Below, in pieces: positions 49,244 to 60,758 of a stretch of 64,000 nt of DNA. Each line of letters opens with the position of its first letter. The stretch's first letter is position 1. A program made the position numbers and the translations under genes. The stretch spans positions 69,736,367 to 69,800,366 of the forward strand of contig OY829540.1 of the NCBI GenBank assembly GCA_963691705.1. Direction: 5' to 3'. Origin of the DNA: Viola odorata. Its lineage: Eukaryota > Streptophyta > Magnoliopsida > Malpighiales > Violaceae. The notes below the pieces were generated by a model. The model made no database searches. It saw only the letters and a program-made list of their open reading frames with translations, and had not been told where the DNA came from.

Positions 49244-52200
49244 CTACATCACCTCAATGGGTTCTTCAACCTTCGGTTTGTTCTTAGGTCGGCCACATCG
49301 TCTTACATCATCACTTGATAAAAGCTTCAACGCTTTCTCCATCGTGATGCTTTCAGGCTTCATATTCTGCACATATTTAAAAAAAAATAAAAAAACCTCA
49401 ACTATCTATGGTGAGTGCACATGATTTTACATCACTATTAGAGTGTGTAAAGACTCGTTTAAGAGAGAAAAAGCACAACTATAAAGCACCATTATCCATC
49501 TTGATGCGACTTGGGGATCAAGTTATAGGTTCAGGGCTTGAAAATCCCAGGAAAAGAACCGGAGGGTAGTAGTGTTTCCATATGAGTTCTATTCCACGGT
49601 GACCAAGAACCTTATATAGTAAACAAGGGAAATGGAAAGGTGTACCTTGGGAACTGTCGCAATTGTACGGCGATGTCTGATGGAAAACCCAACCTTTGCA
49701 AGCTTTAGTACCACGGGATGGCCATCCTTTGGATGATTACCCTAAAGTGAAACAACATAGTTTAAGTGCAAGGACACCAACATGGATAGAGAAAACAATA
49801 AAGCGGTAGGGATTGACAAACATACCAAGGTTACAGGGTAGCGTAATAGGTCAACAGCATCTTCAACTGTAATAGCTTGCACATCCTTTATCTAAAAGGA
49901 TAAAAACTTAATCAGGTTTTAAGAATATACATGCCAAAAGATGAACGTGCATTAGGAACCAGCCAATTGAGAAGAAAAAAAAATAGACAAGATGTGGACT
50001 TCTAATGGAGAAATATGCCAACAAAGCAACTATGAGTTTGGACCAAAATATAAGAAATAAAAAGTTGGAGTTGAGAGCATTAGCAACTTCTGGGTTGGAC
50101 AGAATTCACAGAAAGCACGACATACATGGGAAGCAGAAGCTCTTTTGGGTATGTAACCGTTCCTGTCTTCACCAAGTTGTACATAGTATCCATAAGGACC
50201 ATTCTTCAAAAGAATCTACAACAAATGTTATGTGTCAATTAACAGGTAATAACAAATTCAAACAGAATATAAGACTCATCAATTCCGTAGGTTAACTCAA
50301 TCCTAAATTCAAATAAAACCTTCTCATTTGATACTGGATGAAGGCCAAGTAGCTTTGGTTCCTCGACAGGCTTGTTGTTTTGAGGAGTTTCTTCATCATC
50401 TTCATCACCGTACAATGTCTTAGCAATGTACCTACACGTGAATATGCATATTACCTATCTGCAACAATTTAAGGGAACGTGGAAAAAAACTGATATCTTG
50501 ACAAAGTTGTATTTCTAGAGTCACAACTACAAGAATGCATTTTGAATATAAAATTAAACGAGAAAGGACTACTAGCTTATTAATTATACACTAGGATTTT
50601 ATCCTTTAGCCCACTTCTCTATCTTTTGCTAATGAATTGCTTTGTATGGAGCAACTACAGCACAAATCAAACAAAGTATCTAGTTTTGGAAAATAGACAT
50701 GCTTGTATCTGTATGTGAACCAAACATATCAAAACAATTAAGCTAATACCATGCCTTTTCATACTCACTTGCACTTTGGGTGTTGATCACAGCCTATAAA
50801 ATAGCCTGCACCGAATTTGCTTACTTTGAAGATCAAAGTTCCCTCCAAGCAACTGAAAATTTTAACTAAAAGTTAGCGGAAAAGCTCTCTCCATATCCTG
50901 TCAGCCATTTTGAAAAAGAAGAAAAGAACTGCACTACCTAGGACATGCTCTACTGTTATCAGGAAGTGAACCAAATAAAAAATCTCCAAATGTTTTCCCC
51001 AGCATCTTCTCCACCTGTTACCAGATTAAAATTAGAATAGTAATTGAAATTCATGTATATCTGCTGGCTAGTCACATGAATCCATCTCCTCCATTCAGTT
51101 CTGTTGTATCATGTGTGTGAGCATTACAGTGCTTTTGAAATCTAAAGGGACGAGATTCAGATGTTTCAACAAAAAAGCAGAGGCATACCTGATGAATATG
51201 GACACTTTCAGTTCGGGTACAATACGAGTGAAATCGTGTCCAATAATCTCTGAGAAGGCCCTTCCACTCAGTTAAGCCAGCAGAAACATTATCAAGCTGT
51301 TGAATCAACAGCCAGTTCAGAGACCAACATAACAGGGATGGCAACAGTGAAACAACAGTTATATGAAGGGAAGCAATAGTTATATAACTAATGGGAATAA
51401 AAGAAGAATCAATTTCAAACCAATATCTGAAAAGCAAGGCATTAAAACTATCAAAATCACCTCAGTTTCCATGTCTGCAGTGAAGCTGTAGTCCGTGACC
51501 TCAGTAAAATAGTTAGAGAGAAAAGCTGTCACCTAATATCATTGAAAATAAAAGTTATTAATCTCAAATGTTACAGATGATGATCCCAAACTAAAAATCA
51601 AATACTGAAAGTGGGTAATATCAGAACGAGTGAAGCCGGAATAGGAGTACTTCAATTTAGAGTTACAACGAGTGGCACATTCAAAATTGTAGTGGAAATT
51701 ATATCTTCAGAAGTATTGTGAAAGATCTGAATTGTTTTAGACTACACATCAGTTTTCATTATTGATCTATCATCAGACTGAAAGTTGTCAAAGAAAAATC
51801 ATATAGTCTTATATCCTTTGTTTTGGCCCATTTCAAAACATATACTATCAGACATCAACTTGAAAGAGTGGTGGAAAAAAAGCCAAGAACATACCATGCG
51901 ACCACGAAATTCTGGATATAATTGACGGCTTCGTACTGTCAGATAGTTCCTATCCTGATGCAACCAATAAATCAGAGGTCAATAATGTCCACACCAAATG
52001 CTGTCGGTGCTCAGTGTAGCAAATTTTACCACAACAGCAAAGAGCAGAGAAGTTTGAAGAATAAAAGAAACTAGGAATCACCTAATGAAAAGTACTGACA
52101 TAACCATGCAACCATTTTATGGAGGAATTCAACAAGCATAGGCAGATTGTTTTTTGTTATACTTCATTGAATTTTACTAAATATAAAATCAATTTAAGTA

Positions 52201-55200
52201 TGCCTTGGCAAAAGATTATTGCTTTACAGCATTTACCGAATCTATGGCCCAAAGCAAGATCTTGCTTAGACATCATTAATCCCATCATAAATCATGCCCT
52301 GACAACATTACTGTTTCTTACCAAAATAAGCCTTATCAGCTAATATCAAGGCCAAGAGTGAAAATATGTGCATAAAATGACCCCTGAAATCGTTGCATTA
52401 GTATTCACTTTCATTATTCACAATCCCTCAAGTTGCCTCATTACCTCCGCTGCACATTTCATTCCTGAACTACCCTTCTCTTACAACATTAGAAACTCTA
52501 AAACCCAACATTCTTTCCAATCTGGGGCAACCAGTCAAGCCATAAAACCTTAGTACTTTAATTTTATCCTTTCCCACTAAAGACACTACCTTGAAATTTG
52601 AAGCTATCTTACATAAGCCTCGAGCTTTTTGTATACACAACCAACGAGTGATTAACTGAAAGGAACCTTTGCATGCACAATTACCTTTAGAACTTTTATA
52701 GTGCTGGCATACGTAGAAGGTCTTCCAATCCCAAGCTCCTCCAGCTTCTTAACCTGTTAAATTCATAATGAAAAGAGGACTTGGGTGAAAACAACTTGTT
52801 AAAAGTTATTGCATTTAGGATACATAGATTTAACTAGGACACAAAAATTCACACCATTTGACCTCCAAACAAATATTTTGTAGAAATTTCATTTTGTTAT
52901 AATCGGATAAATAATAACATGCAAGAAATTTATAGAATTTTGCAACTTAGGCAAAAATGACTGTAACATACCAGTGACCCCTCAGAGTAGCGTGGCGGAG
53001 GACTGGTAAATTTCTGCTTGAAGTCCACTTCCCCAAGACGCAACGGATCCCCTGCCTAAATATTCAAGTTAGGATAGGAACACTCACAGCACACTATGAA
53101 AGACATCAGCATTCTGTAAGAAATAAAGCAACTATCCTATAAAATTCCAGAAAGAAAAATTGCCATGACAATACAATCTTACTTAACCATTAAAGCCACT
53201 ATATTTATATCATTAAAAGATAGACTACTAGCAGGGGAGTTTTTTTCTTTAAAAAAAACAAGTAGAAGTGTAATCTACTCTCATCCATGTGGAGTACAAG
53301 TACACACATCATGTGAGCACGAATACCTTCAGTGAACTGAGAACTGCAAAAGCTTCCTGACGAACATTTGCTTCATCTTCCTCAAAGCTTAGTGCGCCAG
53401 CTTTAATATCCTAAAGAACACAATCATGCAACAAAACACCAAACCAAACTTAAGCTCACTATAAACAGGTGCAAGTCAAATGATAAGAGAACAAACAGTC
53501 ACAAAACCATTTCACCTATTATTGTACAAAATTCGTGATGCATGAATGCTGATTGTACCTTATAAACTGCCTGGTAACCAGGAAAATCCACTCTTGAGGA
53601 TGCAGATCTGAAAATAATAGACTTGCTTGCATTTCCAACCTCAACTTGTACCTAACTACCAAAGGAACATCAGCAAAGAATAGTTGATTGCAATTCCAAG
53701 AAGAACGAAAACAGGTAAAACAATCGACTGCCCCTAAATTTGCTCTAGTTTACACAAATCCACCCGTGAGAAAAGATTGGTAAAGAGAAACTCATGTTCA
53801 CCAAATTTGGGCAAACATGACCAAACCAAGCCAGTTTGTAACCAATTTCTTTTTTCTGGTTTGAAAAATATTTAGTACAGAAGAAAAAGGTTGCAGTTCA
53901 TTCAGCACTGCCTTAATTCGGACACATTGCAGAAACTTGAAAAGACAGCTGTTTAATTGATCCAACTTTATAAAGGGGCAGAGTAGCACATTTGAAGGGA
54001 GCACAAGGGGAAATTTAAGGGCATTAACCCAGAACAAAATAAGTGGCCCAATTGCATGGCGATAAACACAATAAAGAAGAATCTCAGACAAACATGTCAC
54101 AAGGTGTATGCACACTAACCTGCTCAATTGCGGCAGGTTCCATTTGGCAAGCAACCGTGCGAGACCATATAAGGGTGTATAGCTTCAAGGAATCCTCATC
54201 AAGGACATCAACAAGCATTGCTGTGAGTAAGAAAGAAATCCAGTTATTGGACCGTAAAAGCCAAGTAGGAAAAAAGAGAGAAGGAAGAGGAATGAAAACA
54301 AGACAATTGCATCATATACCCTCCATTTCTCTAGCAAATTTCTGACTTACATGGTAAGACCTGAATATTTGTAGGTCTAATTGCTTCATGGGCCTCCTGA
54401 GCATTCTTCACCTTCTTAAAATACTTGCGAGCAACTTTTGCTGCAAAATCTGGGCCATACCTGCAGATTGTTTTTGTTGTTTGGTAAACAGCAATAGAAA
54501 AAAATGCAGTAGGGTTGTGTAATTCAAGAAGAAACAAAAGCAGTGGACAGAAACAAACAAAAGGAATAAAGAGAGATCAGAAGGTAATGTGTCTGGAAAA
54601 GATTAAATGGAAGGAAAAATGTAGAACCACATTCTTTCTCCATCCCAGAAGAACACCAGACAAGCAAAAGCAGGGGTAAATAATAGCATCCTAAGAACCA
54701 AGAAACTCCATTAAAGTGCACAGTTACAATAAAGCAGAAAAAATCAACGGCCATATTAACATCCTCCTTTAAGAACCCATATAAAAGCTCCACTGACACT
54801 CTCCTATTATCTCAACCCTCATGAAAACAGAACTACAACATATCATTTTCTACTCACAGAAGGCCAGAAAAAACCTCCAAGTATTAATATTTAGACCAAC
54901 TTTTTTTTCATTTTAATAAGCCCTACCGTTTTTGTTACATTTTCCCTCCAATTTGAATAATGGTTAACCATTTTTTGCATAGAAACACTGAAACATGAAA
55001 CCACCACAGGCCTTATAAAGGTGCATAACACAAGAATAGAGATAAACCAACTCAAATTTACACAACACTTTTTTTTCTATGATTCAGTTCTGGTAAGCGA
55101 TCGCTGCCACTAAGCTGCTTCAATGGCATTACAACAATAGAGACAATTATATGTAGATGCCGTGGGAAATTTAAAAAACCTTAAAGGCAATGGTTTACCT

Positions 55201-58200
55201 TTCAATGACCAAGGAATGTATGTCCTTAACAGCTTCCTCGGAGATCTGAGAAAGAAATCCAAGAACAAAAGTAAGACATCCAGTAAGAATCACCACAAGA
55301 AGGATTATAAATAACACAAAGTAAGCACATTACCAAGGAGAAATCCAGTAGGACCCCATATATTCATGCAACAGAAGATCCAGAATTAGAACACTTTTGT
55401 ACATCCTTCTTTTTTCTTCTTCAAGTTCCTTTTTCAAGTTCTTACCGTAATACATGCTTTAACTTTTTGGGGCTTAAAAAACAAACCACTCTGGAAAATA
55501 TACTATTGTGATTTTTTATTTATTTATATTTACCAATGATTACTCCTTAAGGTGTTATGTTGCCAAAGTTGCCTTATTCAGAAAGGTTAAACGTGCTAGC
55601 AGTTAGCCTAAAATGTACAACTAAAGATCCATTTTTGCACTATCTGACAGCTAAATATTTTAGGATCCACTGTAATGCTGATAGCATAGTTGAAACAACC
55701 ATTTATAAGATCACAAGTGAGCTCTAGACTGACAGTATATAAAGAAGTTCAGTTCAGCTACTATACGAAAAATGCTTCAGACAACTGAAAAGAAAATCAC
55801 ACTTAAAGGGATGGGTTAAAAGTAGTAGCAAAATGGGGCATTTTTAGGGAGGCCAATGGACATGCTGATTGGCTGGCTAATGTTGGGGTTGGTATTGAAG
55901 ACAAGATTACTGTCTATGAGTCTCCTCCTATGGGGTTGGTCAGTTAAGTGGGGAATAATTCCATGGGGATTTTTATGCCCTGTTGTTGCTTTATAGTTCT
56001 CATTTTCTTCCGATTTTTCCAAAGAAAAAAAGACATTTTCAGGGAATAAGAATTAAGCTCTCATTAAGGTGAGCAATCAATGTAAGGAATATCAATATGA
56101 TCAAAGTGATACCCACATGTAGTCCATCTGTTCTGAGATATGTTATCAAACCAGTCACCTTCCCATCGGACAATTGAACCCCTTCATAAAGCTTTTGTGC
56201 AAGCTACAATATGTGATTACAGTATGTTAATAATAATATTATTAATAACAAACTAAATTAAACTGGGAAAAAATAGCAGATATAAAAAGGAAAACTAATC
56301 TTAAAACGAGTATGATGTCAAAGTACGATGCAAGAACATAGACGTAGTAAATACCATAACAAAAATGTAAATTATAAGCCTTAATGAAATAGTAAATGCA
56401 GAAACTTGTCCAACAAAAATAGTAACTGCAGAAATGGAATGCCTAAAGCCTTGCAAACCTTCATTGTGGTCGTTGCACTAAAATATAATTTATTTGCTGC
56501 ATCCTGCTGAAGCGTTGATGTTATATATGGAGTGGGAGGGTTTCTTCGCATCTTGTTACTTTTGTGGCTAACTACTTGAAAATTTTCCGAATTAATCTTC
56601 TGTTCAACATTCTTTGCCTCTGTATGAGAGCTAATTGAGAACTGATTCAACTTTTGGGAATCAAAATGGGCCAACTGCGCCTTCACTACTGAATCTGATT
56701 CTTTCTTCTTCAAATTAGCCTCGACGGTCCAATACTCTTGTGGCTTGAATTCATCAATTTCCATTTCCCTGTCACAAATAAGGGATAATGCAGCAGACTG
56801 GACACGCCCAGCTGACTGACACCCTGGTAATTTCCGCCACAACAACGGTGAAATGTTGAACCCAATCAAATAATCCAGAGCTCGACGTGCTAGGTAGGCA
56901 TGAACCAAGTTTGCATCGATTTCTCGCGGGGCCAGCAAAGCATTTTTTATGGATGCTTCAGTTATTTCATGAAAGACAACTCTTGCCACAGTCATGTCTT
57001 TGCTTAAAGCATCCTGTTGTTGCAACATCTCAAAAATATGCCAAGCAATAGCCTCTCCTTCACGATCTGGATCAGACGCAAGGATGAGATTTTCTGCTCT
57101 GAGAAACACAAAAAGAAGAATGACAGAAAATAAAAATAAACAACATAATTAGACAAGTAATGACCAATTACAGTTCTCAGGGAAAAAGTAAGCGTAAAAC
57201 TGATCTTGTGCATCTTATTTATGACTATGGAGTATGGAAAATGTAATCAGAAATAATCATCCATGAATTCAAACTTTAAGATGAATAGAGTAAAGCCAAA
57301 ATGATATGCCATTTAAAACATGCCTTGCCTTGTAGCCTCATGAACATCATCCCAGCTAATCAAACAAAAGAGAGAGTCCATACCCGGTTAAAGCAACCTT
57401 GATGCTCTTAAGATAAGTCCAGGCAGCAGAAGGAACTTCCCATACCATGCTAAAGTCATCATCAGGCCGCACAGATCCTGATCTTGCAGCCAGGTCCCTT
57501 ACATGGCCATAGCTAGGCAAGACCTGATACATATCACCAAGGTATTGTTGAATGACCCTTGCCTTTGTAAGGGATTCTACGACCACAACAGATTTCCCAG
57601 TGGGAGGATATAGCTGCTTCAGTGTCCCTTGTCCCAAAGCTTCCAGTTTCCCTATCTTTTGGGCTTTTATGGATCCATTAACTGCTTTAGCAGCTTTTTT
57701 GTTTTTACCAGATTTACCACTTTTCTTGTTGGACTGAGGTTTAGCTGAACCAGAACCATCAGGCACTTGCTCTGCAATGGAGACAGTTGCTTCGGTCTGA
57801 AGAAAAGCTCTAAGTGTCAGGACAAAAAGAAGGATAAAGGATAAATCCTGACTCTTCTACAATTAATAGTGTCTAACCTCAACTTCAGAAGAGTTTGTAG
57901 AAGCCAGGCTATCTTTAGCAGCAACAGACTTCTTTGCCTGAGAAGTACTGGTAGGAGATTTTTCAGCAGTGGGATTTTCTGAAGCAAGGCTGTCCTTTTT
58001 CCTCCCTGTTGTTGGTTGCTTCTTTCGTTTGGTATTGCGCTTTGCATTTTGTTTTCCTTGGGGAGTCGGAACAGGTGAACCCTCCTTCACTCCTTCAAAT
58101 GGGAGTTCACTTGTAGCCACAACGTTAACATCACTGGAAGCTGAGACACGGGAGTTACTGGGTATAGGTTTCAAGTGAGGAGGAGGGCGCTTCCAATGTT

Positions 58201-58771
58201 TTGAAAAGCCACTCAGATTTTTTTCCTTCTTATTACTAAATAGCTTAGAGAGATTGGAGAAATGCCTCTTAGGAGAAGTAATGGCATTGTTGAACGAGGG
58301 GAAAGCACCGGTTTTCAGAGTGAAGTGGGTGTTCAGACGGTTGAAGGGGAGAATGGAGGATGAGGGTCTCAAGTTAAGGTGGCGTGGAGATTGTAAGCAA
58401 TCATGAAAAGTAGTTCCACCAAGGAAGGAGAAGGGAAAGGTTGAATGATTCTCTAGCGCTCGGCAGTGCAACTATCACAAGTAATAACAATACCAATATC
58501 AATGAAAATGGCAAGAAAACATATTAGCAGCAAATGTCTATAAATGAACACAGTCAATATCCATTTCTCTAGCTTCTAACTGATCCTATTCATTAAACAC
58601 GAAGTAACACAATGTCAAAAACAGAAAAGTAGGACAGCAACAAGAAGAAAGCAAGAACTTTATAAGAAATGGGAGAGTGCGTGTACTGGTTACTACTACC
58701 TTGGCCATGAAGGGACCAAGACGAAGACGCAAAGCTGAAGATGAAGTGGGAAGCAAAGAGAAGCTTCTCAT
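49244..58771 (-). CDS. TOPA: Bacterial-type DNA topoisomerase I (type IA), organelle-targeted
   Basis: Twenty-two exons give 1093 aa: 58771-58700, 58471-57878, 57796-57384, 57098-56459, 56203-56117, 55245-55199, 54460-54351, 54220-54120, 53651-53559, 53410-53327, 53055-52972, 52753-52685, 51954-51895, 51532-51461, 51296-51189, 51014-50938, 50852-50769, 50431-50320, 50215-50126, 49891-49826, 49741-49646, 49366-49244. The Ser/Arg-rich N-terminus (MRSFSLLPTSSSALRLRLG) looks like a plastid or mitochondrial transit peptide, followed by a Lys-rich linker. Toprim spans about 288-405 (VVVVESLTKA; DPDREGE near 369-375 for metal binding). AGRVQSAALSLI and HEAIRPT are type IA core motifs; the catalytic tyrosine is in GLITYLRTDG, about residue 595. 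One CPSC...C-x5-C zinc ribbon is at about 901-930, then topoisomerase C-terminal repeats. It relaxes negative supercoils in organelle DNA, as expected for the family. Confidence 0.95.
55840..55980 (+). mobile_element. LINE remnant: RNase H tail in a TOPA intron
   Basis: On the plus strand, antisense to TOPA, a frame from 55840 reads IFREANGHADWLANVG and ends at TAA 55945-55947. REAN-x2-AD-x-LA is the conserved C-terminal motif of the RNase H domain found in plant LINEs and related non-LTR elements. The 5' side is interrupted by stops. A short A-rich tail, AAAGAAAAAAAG, occurs near 56022-56033. This fits a 5'-truncated LINE copy lying in the intron between exons 5 and 6. Confidence 0.65.
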
Positions 58772-59099
58772 ATCAAGTGATTGTATTGATTCTATTTCCA
58801 ATGATCATCATACCCATTTATACGGGAAGCTATTTCTTCTTCTTCTCTTAAAATTGCTTCTGGTGGGCGGTGTCAAGAGAGGAGATGGCTGAACTGAGGA
58901 TGAGGCCAGGGTTTTGGCAGGGGTTTTACTTTTTAATTAATTTTTAACCTCAGTAGAAAAGAATATAAACGAAGCGCATTCCCCATCTTACCCTTGACAT
59001 AACTCCCTCTTTTGCTCTTTTTCTTCTTCCCCCGTTCTCCGTCTTCTCCACTGTTTTTCCATCCGCCTGCTTCTTTCACTGGCTTCTCTTCTGGATTTG
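58772..59099 (+). promoter_or_regulatory. Divergent promoter of TOPA and the CHERP-like gene, with first leader exon
   Basis: Between the TOPA start codon (58771) and the donor that ends the first leader exon of the downstream gene (TTTG|GTAAG at 59099/59100) there are only about 330 bp. The right-hand part (about 59000-59099) is CT-rich leader. The AT-rich core near 58930-58970 is the likely shared promoter. No clear TATA box was seen for either side. Confidence 0.5.
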
Positions 59100-60609
59100 G
59101 TAAGTTCATTAACTTAATCTTAATCTTTTAATCATTTAACGTTTTCCCTTCTGGTTTGGTTCTCCTCTTAATTGCCGCTGCATTCGAATTCTAGGGTTCT
59201 ACCTCTATATTTGTCTTTACTTTTATTTTGTTTTCTAGAATAACTTATTTGTGCTACACATATCCATCAAGAAAGATGGTTTTTTTTGATATTTTCGCCT
59301 TAAATATAGCTGCGGTTTAAGCTAACTAGCTTTCTGTGTAGTTAACTAACCTCATATTTAATTCGAAAACCTGAACAAATTAAGGCCTTTGAATTGACTG
59401 TAACTCGTTTATGGGAATGTTAGTGCATATTGTTCTTCATTGGAATACGAACAATCAGGTTTGCTAGAGTATCAGCCTATTTTCCTTTTGCTAGTTTGGT
59501 TATGAAGTACAGTTATGCTTCTCTGATTAGATAGTAGTTTTGGTCTATGCGGATGTGCTGGTGACTACTTTAAAGGGTCATTGTTTATCAATTGAGCAAT
59601 TGCTATGCTAACTCTGCTGTTTTGACTATGTGTTAGAAGTTCATTGTGATCTTCCTAATTAGGGAAAGAAGGAAATTATATTTAACCTCAATCTTAATCT
59701 TTTGACTGAATCAAACACTTTAATCTATCATCATACTTCCAACTTGTGAGTTATTTGTTAGAAAATGTTAGGCTTTTTATGCAAATTGATTGGTATTTCA
59801 TTTGTTTACCAACCAAACCTGATCTTATTTGGTTTCTAGTCATCTTTGCCTTTTGATTTTTCTTTACTATTCCTTTTTGTTTTGCAGGACATCCAAAAAG
59901 TACAACAATCAAAGCATAGACTCTCCTACTCTCTTGAGCTTCCTTGAGGAATTTCGAAGAAAGTTCCTAAAGCTTGGTAATTTACTCTCCTCCCCTCCCC
60001 TCCCCCCCCCCCCCCCCCCCCCTGTCTGTTGGGTTTTTTGAGTCCTTTGCTGTAACCTTGTATTTGTTTAACAGGGTATTATTGTCTCTTTATTTATTTA
60101 TTTCCATTTTTACTGGAAGTATAGTCCGTATATATTCATTTTGTTGATTCTTTTTTCCTCTCATTTTCATTTTTGTCTGTACATTTTGCAAATTGTTGGT
60201 ATACTTCTTGGTTATCAAAGGAAGGAAAGAAGGGTGTCACTGGAAGTAAAAATCTTGGAGTAATGTTAAAATATATCAAATTCACCTGAGTTGGGAAAAA
60301 AAATAGAACAAACAGAAAATTGTGGAGACTGCAAAATCTCCCCCTGCATCAGCTCCAAAGTCAGTTTGCTCTTACGGTATTCATTACTTACCTACCAGCA
60401 GACCATTATAAAGATTTAAGCGCAAATGACCTAGAACCTTTTTTAATTTTTCTGCACCTGTTCATGAAGCATAAATTTATTTTAAGTACTGTATATATAT
60501 GCACATGTATGTATGTATACATACATACTGTTTGTTATTATGCAGTCAAGCCGCTTTACCTTTTGACAAACTTTGTCAATATTGATTTTTGTTCTATATG
60601 TGCATGCAG
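59100..60609 (+). other. 5'-UTR introns and leader exon of the CHERP-like gene
   Basis: A donor at 59100 pairs with the acceptor TTTGCAG at 59887. The leader exon 59888-59976 ends at GCTTG|GTAATT, and the next acceptor is GCATGCAG at 60609. The leader is therefore in three pieces. The second intron starts with a CCCCTCCCCT stretch and a 21-C run at 60002-60022. Nothing else was seen. Confidence 0.6.
60002..60022 (+). repeat. Poly(C) run of 21 bases in a 5'-UTR intron
   Basis: An uninterrupted C run, preceded by CCTCCCCTCCCCT, lies about 26 bp downstream of a 5' splice site. Confidence 0.9.
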
Positions 60610-60683
60610 AGTCTCTCTAACAATATTCTAGGTTCTTGGAAGTGTACTTGGGTAATGTGTAAAGTGGCTCTCTGAAGTTGATA

Positions 60684-60727
60684 ATGGACCGACAGGCTCA
60701 TGATTTTGCCATGACATATCCTCCCCA

Positions 60728-60758
<31 letters not shown>

